From positions 62,001 to 126,000 of the forward strand of contig NZ_AP025144.1 in the NCBI RefSeq assembly GCF_019977755.1: a stretch of 64,000 nucleotides of DNA, in the 5' to 3' direction. Below, in pieces: positions 16,419-23,765 of this stretch (within the stretch, counting starts at the first letter, position 1; each line of letters opens with the position of its first letter). Made by a program: the position numbers and the translations under genes. The DNA is from Vibrio penaeicida. GTDB taxonomy: Bacteria; Pseudomonadota; Gammaproteobacteria; Enterobacterales; Vibrionaceae. Below the pieces are notes generated by a model, which was not told the DNA's origin, made no database searches, and saw nothing but the letters and a program-made list of their open reading frames with translations.

Positions 16419-16502
16419 ATGAAACAACTGACTCAATTACAAGTGAAAGAAATTAAAGGCGGATCTCATCAAGTTGATTTTGATAGAACGGTGTGTATTT
16501 AG
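16419..16502 (+). CDS. Double-glycine leader peptide 4
   Basis: 27 aa, 9 nt after the exporter stop with AAGGAAA upstream. Leader MKQLTQLQVKEIKGG, core SHQVDFDRTVCI. It is the first of 15 peptides downstream of the exporter. Confidence 0.8.
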   Translation: MKQLTQLQVKEIKGGSHQVDFDRTVCI

Positions 16503-16511
16503 GAATTAATT

Positions 16512-16592
16512 ATGAAAGAAGTAACTAAAGAAGAAATCATTAATATCGTGAATGGTGGTATGGGAAATACTTATTCGAATAACCCTTTTTAA
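16512..16592 (+). CDS. Double-glycine leader peptide 5
   Basis: 26 aa; leader ends 'IVNGG', core MGNTYSNNPF, the only clear core without Cys apart from peptides 8-11. AGGAATT lies upstream. Confidence 0.78.
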   Translation: MKEVTKEEIINIVNGGMGNTYSNNPF

Positions 16593-16647
16593 ACGATTTG
16601 CTAGATAATATTCGAGATATAAATTTAAATAAATAAGAGTGTGTATT

Positions 16648-16764
16648 ATGAAAGAAATAAGCGTAAATGATGTGAAAAAAGTAATAGGTGCAGGCACATG
16701 TTATGGCTGGGATACAGGTAGTGCATGCATTGGTATCTATGTACGATCTCCAGGTGAAAGATAA
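16648..16764 (+). CDS. Double-glycine-type peptide 6 (two-Cys loop group)
   Basis: 38 aa. Leader MKEISVNDVKKVIGA; the core begins GTCYGWDTGSACIGIYVR with two Cys eight residues apart, suited to one disulfide loop. Paralogue of the next gene, with an extra six-residue C-terminal tail. Confidence 0.8.
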   Translation: MKEISVNDVKKVIGAGTCYGWDTGSACIGIYVRSPGER

Positions 16765-16822
16765 ACTTCATCGAATATTACAAATTAAAATAGTAATAGT
16801 ATAAAAAAGTAGGAATTAAAAA

Positions 16823-16927
16823 ATGAAAGAACTAAATACAAATGAAGTTGAAAAAGTAACAGGTGCTGGTACGTGTTATGGTTGGGATACGGGTAATGCA
16901 TGCATTGGTATCTACGTTAGAAATTAG
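16823..16927 (+). CDS. Double-glycine-type peptide 7 (two-Cys loop group)
   Basis: 34 aa. Leader MKELNTNEVEKVTGA; core begins GTCYGWDTGNACIGIYVR, differing from peptide 6 by one residue over the shared 18. AGGAATT lies upstream. A 135-bp gap follows and may hold a promoter for the repeats downstream. Confidence 0.8.
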   Translation: MKELNTNEVEKVTGAGTCYGWDTGNACIGIYVRN

Positions 16928-17062
16928 TAAAAGAAGACAACTCCTCAATATTAACTTTTAGATAAATTAGTTATCAACCTCTAATGGTATATTTTTTAAA
17001 TCTATCATGAGCTGGTAATAGGGACTTTATTTTCTAATACAATATGGAAATAGGAATTAAAA

Positions 17063-17158
17063 ATGAAAGAGCTTACAACAGCAGAATTAGAAATGGTTTC
17101 AGGTGCTCGCTGGCAGCACGTTAAAGATTTCGTATTAGGCTTCATGTCAGAATTTTAA
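17063..17158 (+). CDS. Double-glycine-type peptide 8 (RWQH group)
   Basis: 31 aa. Leader MKELTTAELEMVSGA, core RWQHVKDFVLGFMSEF, which could form an amphipathic helix and has no Cys. First of four copies on an exact 113-bp period. Confidence 0.82.
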   Translation: MKELTTAELEMVSGARWQHVKDFVLGFMSEF

Positions 17159-17175
17159 TTGGAAAGGAATATAAA

Positions 17176-17271
17176 ATGAAAGAGCTTACAACAACAGAAT
17201 TAGAAATGGTTTCAGGTGCTCGCTGGCAGCACGTTAAAGATTTCGTATTAGGCTTCATGTCAGAATTTTAA
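17176..17271 (+). CDS. Double-glycine-type peptide 9 (RWQH group)
   Basis: 31 aa, core identical to peptide 8; the leader differs only by Thr for Ala at residue 7. AAAGGAAT lies upstream. Confidence 0.82.
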   Translation: MKELTTTELEMVSGARWQHVKDFVLGFMSEF

Positions 17272-17288
17272 TTGGAAAGGAATATAAA

Positions 17289-17384
17289 ATGAAAGAGCTT
17301 ACAACAGCAGAATTAGAAATGGTTTCAGGTGCTCGCTGGCAGCACGTTAAAGATTTCGTATTAGGCTTCATGTCAGAATTTTAA
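17289..17384 (+). CDS. Double-glycine-type peptide 10 (RWQH group)
   Basis: 31 aa, identical to peptide 8 in leader and core. Third unit of the 113-bp repeat. Confidence 0.82.
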   Translation: MKELTTAELEMVSGARWQHVKDFVLGFMSEF

Positions 17385-17401
17385 TTAGAAAGGAATATAA
17401 A

Positions 17402-17497
17402 ATGAAAGAGCTTACAACAACAGAATTAGAAATGGTTTCAGGTGCTCGCTGGCAGCACGTTAAAGACTTCATCCACGGTTTTATTTCAGAATTTTAA
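17402..17497 (+). CDS. Double-glycine-type peptide 11 (RWQH group, diverged)
   Basis: 31 aa, core RWQHVKDFIHGFISEF, so the changes are confined to the C-terminal half of the core. Fourth unit of the 113-bp repeat. Confidence 0.82.
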   Translation: MKELTTTELEMVSGARWQHVKDFIHGFISEF

Positions 17498-17515
17498 TAC
17501 GTAAGGAATAGATAA

Positions 17516-17623
17516 ATGAAAGAACTGAATACTCAAGAAATACAAGATGTAAACGGTACTTGCTCATCATGCTACGCATCAGGTCAAGCTTTAGCTCAAG
17601 CGATTAAAGAATTTTTTGCATAA
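17516..17623 (+). CDS. Double-glycine-type peptide 12 (CSxCY group)
   Basis: 35 aa. Leader MKELNTQEIQDVNGT, with Thr in place of the usual Ala/Gly at the cut site. The core begins CSSCYASGQALAQAIKEFFA with a C-x2-C pair at its N-terminus. Confidence 0.8.
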   Translation: MKELNTQEIQDVNGTCSSCYASGQALAQAIKEFFA

Positions 17624-17634
17624 GGAAACTAACA

Positions 17635-17742
17635 ATGAAAGAACTGAATACTCAAGAAATACAAGATGTAAACGGTGCTTGCTCATCATGCTATGCCGCT
17701 GGACAAGGGTTAGCAAGAGCCATTAAAGAATTTTTTGCATAA
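17635..17742 (+). CDS. Double-glycine-type peptide 13 (CSxCY group)
   Basis: 35 aa; leader MKELNTQEIQDVNGA, core CSSCYAAGQGLARAIKEFFA. Predicted mature N-terminus is Cys. Confidence 0.82.
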   Translation: MKELNTQEIQDVNGACSSCYAAGQGLARAIKEFFA

Positions 17743-17754
17743 GGGAAAATGACA

Positions 17755-17859
17755 ATGAAAGAGCTGAATACCCAAGAAGTACAAGACGTTAATGGTGCTT
17801 GCTCGGCATGCTATGCCGCTGGACAAGGTCTAGCACAATTCCTTAAAGAACTATTTTAA
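17755..17859 (+). CDS. Double-glycine-type peptide 14 (CSxCY group)
   Basis: 34 aa; leader MKELNTQEVQDVNGA, core CSACYAAGQGLAQFLKELF. Amphipathic helix pattern after the C-x2-C. Confidence 0.82.
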   Translation: MKELNTQEVQDVNGACSACYAAGQGLAQFLKELF

Positions 17860-17877
17860 TTGTTAGGTAATCTAAAA

Positions 17878-17982
17878 ATGAAAGAACTGAATACTCAAGA
17901 TGTACAAGACGTGAATGGCGCTTGCTCGGCGTGCTATGCCGCTGGACAAGGTTTGGCACAATTCCTTAAAGAACTATTTTAA
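17878..17982 (+). CDS. Double-glycine-type peptide 15 (CSxCY group)
   Basis: 34 aa; core identical to peptide 14, leader MKELNTQDVQDVNGA. It lacks the strong AAGGA of its neighbours (TTAGGTAA upstream), so it may be less expressed. Confidence 0.8.
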   Translation: MKELNTQDVQDVNGACSACYAAGQGLAQFLKELF

Positions 17983-18003
17983 TTGTTGTTAGGTAATCTA
18001 AAA

Positions 18004-18087
18004 ATGAAAGAACTAAATACTCAAGACGTACAAGAAGTGAATGGCGCATGTTGCATCTGCTGTATTATCGAAAGAATTCTACGCTAA
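18004..18087 (+). CDS. Double-glycine-type peptide 16 (CCxCC group)
   Basis: 27 aa; leader MKELNTQDVQEVNGA, core CCICCIIERILR: four Cys in the first five residues, then a cationic/hydrophobic tail. Confidence 0.8.
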   Translation: MKELNTQDVQEVNGACCICCIIERILR

Positions 18088-18103
18088 TTAAAAGGACGAA
18101 ATG

Positions 18104-18187
18104 ATGAAAGAATTGAATACTCAAGACGTACAAGAAGTGAATGGTGCATGTTGCATCTGCTGCATTATCGAAAGAATTCTACGCTAA
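18104..18187 (+). CDS. Double-glycine-type peptide 17 (CCxCC group)
   Basis: 27 aa, protein identical to peptide 16 (100-bp period). ATG 18104 preferred; ATG 18101 just before it would add one Met. AAAGGACG lies upstream. Confidence 0.8.
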   Translation: MKELNTQDVQEVNGACCICCIIERILR

Positions 18188-18203
18188 TTAAAAGGACGAA
18201 ATG

Positions 18204-18299
18204 ATGAAAGAATTGAATACCCAAGATGTACAAGAAGTGAATGGCGCATGCCTCAACAATGTTTGTGTTTTCGACATTATTGACCGGTTGATTAACTAG
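18204..18299 (+). CDS. Double-glycine-type peptide 18
   Basis: 31 aa; the leader is the same as in peptide 17 (MKELNTQDVQEVNGA), but the core is new: CLNNVCVFDIIDRLIN. The leader and upstream region are duplicated while the core is replaced, a cassette pattern. Last gene of the array. Confidence 0.8.
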   Translation: MKELNTQDVQEVNGACLNNVCVFDIIDRLIN

Positions 18300-18318
18300 T
18301 CACTTCAGTTAGAGATAA

Positions 18319-18340
18319 GCCTGGATCTTTTCCAGGCTCT
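18319..18340. terminator. Hairpin ending the peptide array
   Basis: GCCTGGA (18319-18325) pairs with TCCAGGC (18331-18337) across a TCTTT loop. It lies between the last peptide gene and the convergent luxR-type gene; the following T-tract is short. Confidence 0.65.
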
Positions 18341-18368
18341 CAATTCAACCAGACATCAGTGATTAAAA

Positions 18369-19076
18369 CTACAGTTTATCTGGTGCAATAACGCCGCCAA
18401 TGATGGCTTTAGCGATAGCATGATGTCGGTTGACCGCATCCAATTTATTGATGCAATTCTTGATATGGAAATTGATTGTACTTTCAGACACCCCAATGAT
18501 TTGAGAAGCTTCCCAAGAGGTTTTACCTTCGGCGGTCCAAGTCAGTACTTCTTTTTCTCTGTCTGTTAAGGTTTTTGGTTCACACACATTCACTCGGCTC
18601 ATAGCAGAATGAAGGTAAGGCCAAATAGAAAGCATGTTCGTTTCAATTTCAAATGCTTTATCATCCGGTATGTGTTCACTGTTCGCGATAGAAAACACAC
18701 CGATAGTGCCGCCTTTCCCATGGATAGGAATTGAAATTCCATCTTTTAGCCCATATTCGACGGCTTTTTCCATGACTTCTTGTTGGTCTGTTGGCATAGC
18801 ATCAAAGTCGCGGTGCCACAATATCGGAGCGACACCACTTTTGGCATACTCCAATACAGGATCGCTTTGGCGGTAATTGTGTTCGAAGTACCACTCCATC
18901 CAATCTTCTGGATAGTTGTTGATCAAAAACACATCGTAATGCTGTGTGTTTAATGGGGTAAATAATGCGATTAGGTAGTAATCGACTCCGAGTGTTTCAG
19001 TAATGTCGGCACATAGCCGTTTTAACTGAGGTTGAGTGGTCACTCCGTGACTACTTGAAATTAACTGTTTAACCAT
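18369..19076 (-). CDS. LuxR-family AHL-responsive transcription regulator
   Basis: 235 aa. N-terminal autoinducer-binding domain with the usual conserved residues: W and Y in 'WMEWYFEHNYRQSDPV', the following D-P, W in 'ILWHRDF' and G in 'YGLKDGISIPIHG'. The C-terminal LuxR helix-turn-helix is 'LTDREKEVLTWTAEGKTSWEASQIIGVSESTINFH...' (about 170-225). It is read toward the peptide array and is the likely receptor for the AHL made by the LuxI protein at 3380-4000; the two genes enclose the hydrazine operon and the peptide locus. The partnership is inferred from co-location, since luxI and luxR genes are usually adjacent. Confidence 0.93.
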   Translation of the reverse strand: MVKQLISSSHGVTTQPQLKRLCADITETLGVDYYLIALFTPLNTQHYDVFLINNYPEDWMEWYFEHNYRQSDPVLEYAKSGVAPILWHRDFDAMPTDQQEVMEKAVEYGLKDGISIPIHGKGGTIGVFSIANSEHIPDDKAFEIETNMLSIWPYLHSAMSRVNVCEPKTLTDREKEVLTWTAEGKTSWEASQIIGVSESTINFHIKNCINKLDAVNRHHAIAKAIIGGVIAPDKL

Positions 19077-19309
19077 TCACTAGCTCCCTCTCTAATGGTT
19101 ATTTATTCCCTGAATTTGTAGCATTATTCAATGTTTTGGTAGCCAGTAAGTATAATCTTATCAATTCATTAGATTCTTATGTCATGCCGTCAATAGTATT
19201 GAAGTGCGAGTGATCTCACTGCATTTCGCTATATATTTTGAAACTGGCTGATCAAAAGCAAAGAAGTTGTCCAATAATCCATAGAGTGAATTGAGCTAAA
19301 GTTCGGGAC

Positions 19310-20224
19310 TCAACGTGGTGAATGAGAGTTTACCCAGCTTTGCAAAAACTGAATAAAAGCTAAAAGTGCTTCACTGTGCTTGAGCTGTTGGGGAAAAACC
19401 AAGTAGATCTCTCTTTTTTGGCTATAGTAAGGCTCCAATATTGCTGATAATTGCCCTCGGTTCAGTGCCGGTTTAACAAGATAATCAGGCAGTTTAATGA
19501 TGCCTTCACCCTCTATTGCGGCGTCATAAAGTAAAAAGTTGTCGTTGGCGTAAAACGTTCCTTTTGTTTCAGTTTCCTTTATCGTTCCTTGATCCGTGTA
19601 TTGCCACGTCGTGAGGTGTGGGTCTGACAAACAGTTGTGTGAGCGCAAATCGTCAGGTGTTAATGGCGTGCCAAAGGTGTTGAGATAATCTGGCGAGGCA
19701 CAACATACATGTCGGTAGTCCATTAAATGCTTGGCTATCATGTTTTCTGGCGGGGTACTTGTCGCTCTTATCGCAAGGTCAAAAGGCTGTTGAGTCAGAT
19801 CTTGATTTGTGTAGCCAACATCGATATCAAAAGTGATGTCTGGGTGGAGTTTTCGAAAGGCTCGGCACGCAGGCACCAAGTAACGTTGCCCAAAAATAGC
19901 CGCACTGGTGATGTTTAACTTCCCTTCGATGGCAGAAGCAGACTGCCTAATCTCTCTCTCCATAAGATTAACGGAAGAGGTAACACCTTGCATTTGCAGC
20001 AATACTTTTTGTCCTGATTGAGTCAGCCTAACGCTTCGCGTTGTACGTATCAGTAAGGTGACATCAAGATCGCGCTCTAAGGCATTAATTTGGGTAGACA
20101 AATAGCTGCGTGAAATCCCCAATTTATCGGCAGCTTGCCCAAAATTCAGGCATTCCGCCACAACACTGAATAAATAATAGCGTTCGAATCGTTTATGCAA
20201 TCGCATCTCTTGTGGCAGTTTCAT
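19310..20224 (-). CDS. LysR-family transcription regulator
   Basis: 304 aa. N-terminal winged helix-turn-helix ('LFSVVAECLNFGQAADKLGISRSYLSTQINALERDL', about 18-55) and a LysR effector-binding domain ('GKLNITSAAIFGQRYLVPACRAFRKLHPDI...'). It diverges from the aldo/keto reductase gene at 20373 across 148 bp, the classical layout for a regulator and its target. The signal is unknown. GGTGAAAG precedes the ATG. Confidence 0.9.
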   Translation of the reverse strand: MKLPQEMRLHKRFERYYLFSVVAECLNFGQAADKLGISRSYLSTQINALERDLDVTLLIRTTRSVRLTQSGQKVLLQMQGVTSSVNLMEREIRQSASAIEGKLNITSAAIFGQRYLVPACRAFRKLHPDITFDIDVGYTNQDLTQQPFDLAIRATSTPPENMIAKHLMDYRHVCCASPDYLNTFGTPLTPDDLRSHNCLSDPHLTTWQYTDQGTIKETETKGTFYANDNFLLYDAAIEGEGIIKLPDYLVKPALNRGQLSAILEPYYSQKREIYLVFPQQLKHSEALLAFIQFLQSWVNSHSPR

Positions 20225-20372
20225 CTTTCACCCAAACCATGAAGTCTCTATTGTTCCTTATAGTACATTTTATTGTTCTCTATAAAGAATAGTTAATTCT
20301 GAATGTGAGGTTTAATCGCAACAAAGCACCGTCTAATATTTAGGTATTACGTTTATGAGGTTTGAGGTGAAA

Positions 20373-21290
20373 ATGTCTAATTATCAACAAAATAGTATGG
20401 GTGTATATCAAAACGACCCGTTAGCTGATATTGAATTTATACAAGGGTATTGGCGAATGGGTGAGTGGGGGATGTCACCTGCTCAGAGGCTAGATTTTGT
20501 TAAGCAGCACATAGAGTTGGGAATAACCACCGTAGATCATGCTGCTATTTATGGCGGTGATGTCCCTTGCGAAGCCTTGTTTGGTGAGGCACTAGCACTT
20601 GAGCCCTCCATCCGGGAGCAACTCCATATCATTACTAAGTTAGGCATTATCGCTCCTCAAACCGAAGGGGGAATTGCGTACTATGACAGCGGTCGTGGTG
20701 AGATAATCGGATCGGTAGAGCGCTCACTCAATCAGCTGGGTGTAGAGCATGTCGATACACTGTTATTGCACCGACCTGATATTTTGCTTCAACCAGAAGA
20801 GGTCGCCGAAGCATTTGAAGTGTTAAGACGCTCAGGTAAAGTGTTGAATTTCGGTGTTTCTAACTTCACGACACATGAGTTTTCTTCTCTTCAATCCTAT
20901 TTAGATGTCACGTTAGTGACCAACCAAGTAGAGATTAACCCCATCAACATGCAAAGCCTCGAAGATGGAACATTGCATCAGTTGCAAGCTCAACGTCGCC
21001 GCCCAATGGCTTGGTCATGTTTGGCTGGAGGCAACCTTTTCAACTCATCAACTGAGCAAGATAACCGCGTGCTGACTGTGCTGGAAGAGATAAAAGAAGA
21101 AGTGTCTGCCGATTCGATTGATCAAGTGGTGTTTGCTTGGGTGATGGCGTTACCCTCACGCCCAATCCCTATCATTGGAAGTGGTAAAATAGAACGCGTA
21201 AAAACCGCAGTCGCAGCCAAAAACATCTCGTTAATCCGTGAACAATGGTATCGAGTATGGACCGCTTCTAAAGGGCATGGTGTTGCGTAG
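20373..21290 (+). CDS. Aldo/keto reductase (YdhF-like)
   Basis: 305-aa NADPH-dependent oxidoreductase with a (beta/alpha)8 fold. The catalytic tetrad is visible: Asp55 and Tyr60 ('TVDHAAIYGG'), Lys89 ('IITKLGI') and His133 ('LLLHRPD'). The cofactor site 'IPIIGSGKIERV' lies near the C-terminus. An ATG at 20355 is in frame, but GAGG at 20364-20367 fits the ATG at 20373. Substrate unknown; probably controlled by the divergent LysR gene. A hairpin follows. Confidence 0.88.
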   Translation: MSNYQQNSMGVYQNDPLADIEFIQGYWRMGEWGMSPAQRLDFVKQHIELGITTVDHAAIYGGDVPCEALFGEALALEPSIREQLHIITKLGIIAPQTEGGIAYYDSGRGEIIGSVERSLNQLGVEHVDTLLLHRPDILLQPEEVAEAFEVLRRSGKVLNFGVSNFTTHEFSSLQSYLDVTLVTNQVEINPINMQSLEDGTLHQLQAQRRRPMAWSCLAGGNLFNSSTEQDNRVLTVLEEIKEEVSADSIDQVVFAWVMALPSRPIPIIGSGKIERVKTAVAAKNISLIREQWYRVWTASKGHGVA

Positions 21291-21314
21291 ATTTCAAGCT
21301 TCATAAAACTTCAT

Positions 21315-21334
21315 AGGAAGGTGAAAGCCTTCCT
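21315..21334 (+). terminator. Hairpin after aldo/keto reductase
   Basis: AGGAAGG (21315-21321), loop TGAAAG, CCTTCCT (21328-21334). The rest of the gap to 21483 shows no gene or other clear signal. Confidence 0.6.
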
Positions 21335-21483
21335 TCGTCTTTGCCTTTGTCTTAAAAGCCCTACTTCTCTTCTACGCCCCAACGATAAGTAACTCTTGTA
21401 TCAGTTACATTCCTAGTCAAGATTTATGAGAACCCCGCTCAACTTTTTTTACTGAATAGCCTTCTTTAATTCATACGCCTTAG

Positions 21484-22086
21484 GTTGCGATACGTGATGC
21501 ATATATAATCGACGAAAGGTTTTTTTCACAGACAGATAACAACCCTATCCATACCATAGAAGACTATCACCAAGACGGTGTAATAAGCAGTAAAGGCGTT
21601 AATCTTGGTAAGCTCTCATGGCGTGCAATTATTCCACTTTACTTAATGAAAACACCAGATGGGAAAGCTCTGTATTCACGAGAGCAAATTAAAGAACGTG
21701 TTGATTTTGATATTGCGTGGTTACGAACTCTTTGGTTTGATGGCATACATAGCGTCGACCATGTGATTGATTACTATGAAGAGGTCAAAGCTAGAACTAA
21801 ATACAATGAAGAAAAATTTGGTCCTCCTGAACTCATTAAAAATCTATCTTTTAATGAAGTGAATTTTGGCACCCAAAACGATCCCTCTTTACTTTATATT
21901 GGGCTGCAAGAAACGTGTTATTCCAATTTAGGCTGTAAATATCTGGAGCATCAAGCCATTTATGTTCTTCTCGAAATGGGGATTTTTACGCCACCAGAAA
22001 ATCAACCGTTCTATAAATCACATTTATGGAATCACGCACATTTTAATGTGAAGCCCACATTGATAAAAAGGGTTAATTTTGATTAG
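21484..22086 (+). pseudogene. 5'-truncated fragment, effector-like C-terminal region
   Basis: The frame is open from 21484 (TAG at 21481-21483) to 22086, and the protein-like sequence clearly continues upstream of the first ATG (21646): 'SSKGVNLGKLSWRAIIPLYL' precedes 'MKTPDGKALYSREQIK'. No ATG, GTG or TTG occurs in frame before 21646, so this looks like the remaining ~200 codons of a larger gene. The style and the exported protein just downstream recall C-terminal toxin regions of secreted (T6SS or polymorphic-toxin) effectors, but I do not recognise the family. A short real gene from 21646 (146 aa) is the alternative. Confidence 0.55.
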
Positions 22087-23461
22087 TAAGCTATTAATTT
22101 CAATATTTATTTTCTACTCATTTCCGTTGATCGCTTATGAAATGACAGAGCGAAAAATGATACTAAGCTACTCATCTGAGGCTAAGAGCTTTGTTGAAAT
22201 ACATGATGGATATATAGGGTATTCGTACGTTTTAGAAGCAGGAAAACGTATGAATTATTTACCTGAATCAGAATCTATAATTGATAATAGTTCTGTAGTT
22301 CGGATGTTTAAGAGAGCATCTTTTAATGGTGGTAAGTATATAAACTTTTATAATTATAAGAAATATAAAAATCATGTTGTAATTAATGAAAATGGACACA
22401 TAATCCAACTAGTTCTTCATATATTATCTAATAAGCAACATAGTCATAGAGAATTAATGGATTTTATATCATCCCTTAAAAGCTTGGAATATTTGTCATT
22501 AGAGTTTAATAATAGTAAAATAAAAGAATTAGATCTAACTACATTAAAAAATCTGAAACAAGTAAGAATAAATAAATTAAGCGATGGAATTATAAGTCTA
22601 CCAATAGAAAGCAAACTTGAAGTTTTAGATTTATATTCAGAAAAAGAAATAAAAATAAATAATATAAAATATCAGGAATATATTAAAGCATCCTCTTTAG
22701 TTGGTGCTTATATGAGGCTTTCTGATTTTGAAGAGCTTAATAACCTTGAAGTATTAGACTTGTTTTACTCTAGAGATAATACTTTGGATACAGAGGTGAT
22801 ATTTAATTTATCAAATCTTGGTAAATTGGAATCATTATACTTGCCGACTGAGAAAAACGTAAAGTCCATTGGGTTGAAAGGTCTAGTTAATCTTAAGAAA
22901 CTAAGTTTTGGTTCAGATAATGACTACTCGCATACCATTATTCCAGAGAATGTAGAGTATGTAATTGCTGGTGGTGAAATAAACAATAGTATTCCAGACT
23001 TTTCTAAAAATAATAAGTTAAAGAAACTTATCCTGAAGAATACTTCCATAAAAAACTTAAAAGGACTTAGTAATCTTCCTAAATTGGAGGAGATAATTAT
23101 TGAACATAGTAAACTTGAAACTATGGATGGACTCAAAAATCTTCCTTCTCTCAAAAAATTAACATTTTACGGTGGAAACCTAACTGAAATTGGAAAAATG
23201 GAAGGTGTGGAAAATTTGGAGGAGTTGGTAATTACACGAAATAAAATTAAAGAAGTGAAAAATGTTAACCATCTTTCATCTTTAACATTTCTCCGTTTAT
23301 TTAATAATCAAATTGATACGTTGGATTTTAATGAAGTAAAAGATCTTGCTTATTGTGGAATTGGTCTCCTATATAACCCTATTGAAAAAACCATGACAAA
23401 AGAAGACGAGGAAAAATTAGAGAATTTATATGAATACGGCAATATTAACGGGAAACAATGA
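22079..23461 (+). CDS. Exported leucine-rich-repeat protein, immunity-like
   Basis: 460 aa from TTG 22079, with AAAGGG 7 nt upstream; it overlaps the preceding frame by 8 nt. A signal peptide ('LLISIFIFYSFPLIAYE') points to the periplasm or surface. From about residue 130 on there are irregular internalin-like LRRs of about 22 residues ('LKSLEYLSLEFNNSKIKEL', 'NLPKLEEIIIEHSKLETM', 'LSSLTFLRLFNNQIDTL'). It is far more AT-rich than the flanking genes, a sign of transfer. Directly behind an effector-like fragment, it could be the periplasmic immunity or antagonist partner of a lost toxin. This is inference; an adhesion role is possible. Confidence 0.75.
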   Translation: MISKLLISIFIFYSFPLIAYEMTERKMILSYSSEAKSFVEIHDGYIGYSYVLEAGKRMNYLPESESIIDNSSVVRMFKRASFNGGKYINFYNYKKYKNHVVINENGHIIQLVLHILSNKQHSHRELMDFISSLKSLEYLSLEFNNSKIKELDLTTLKNLKQVRINKLSDGIISLPIESKLEVLDLYSEKEIKINNIKYQEYIKASSLVGAYMRLSDFEELNNLEVLDLFYSRDNTLDTEVIFNLSNLGKLESLYLPTEKNVKSIGLKGLVNLKKLSFGSDNDYSHTIIPENVEYVIAGGEINNSIPDFSKNNKLKKLILKNTSIKNLKGLSNLPKLEEIIIEHSKLETMDGLKNLPSLKKLTFYGGNLTEIGKMEGVENLEELVITRNKIKEVKNVNHLSSLTFLRLFNNQIDTLDFNEVKDLAYCGIGLLYNPIEKTMTKEDEEKLENLYEYGNINGKQ

Positions 23462-23640
23462 TCATGATCTATATTCAAATTATTGCCGTTATTACGCTTC
23501 TCATTAACTTCGTAATGAGTACTATCCATGAGTTTTCAGACGGCGAAGAAACGTTTATGGATTACGCGAGTATTTTGGTATTGAGCTACATTATTGTTCT
23601 GGTAGTGAATAAGCTATTTTTCAGGCGTGATGATACGTAG
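23458..23640 (+). CDS. Small membrane protein
   Basis: 60 aa (ATG 23458, or ATG 23464 two codons later), overlapping the LRR gene's stop by 4 nt. Two hydrophobic segments (about 4-20 and 35-53) are separated by an acidic loop. Not recognised. Overlap with the LRR gene suggests one transcript and a linked function. Confidence 0.65.
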   Translation: MIMIYIQIIAVITLLINFVMSTIHEFSDGEETFMDYASILVLSYIIVLVVNKLFFRRDDT

Positions 23641-23720
23641 ATGATTAAATCGATAATTCAACTAATGTTACTCAAAGCATGTTGAATCAAGTATATTTAA
23701 GCGATTTTTTTACCGCTTAT

Positions 23721-23748
23721 AAGAAAGGAGGCTTTCGCCTCCTTTCTT
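23721..23748. terminator. Bidirectional terminator
   Basis: AAGAAAGGAGGC (23721-23732), loop TTTC, GCCTCCTTTCTT (23737-23748): a perfect 12-bp stem between the convergent 23458-23640 and add genes. Confidence 0.9.
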
Positions 23749-23765
23749 CTTTAATTTTCTAACTA

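Larger units (their letters stand above)
17063..17515 (+). repeat. Tandem 113-bp repeat, four units (peptide genes 8-11)
   Basis: Start codons at 17063, 17176, 17289 and 17402 are exactly 113 bp apart. Units 1-3 differ only at an Ala/Thr codon in the leader and one spacer base; unit 4 diverges in the last eight codons. Each unit is a whole gene with its own AAAGGAAT ribosome site, pointing to recent tandem duplication. Confidence 0.95.

Noticed and set aside
17063-18299. CRISPR-like repeat array
   Set aside because: Repeat units are whole protein-coding genes with ribosome sites and a 100-126 bp period; there are no 20-40 bp repeats with unique spacers and no cas genes.
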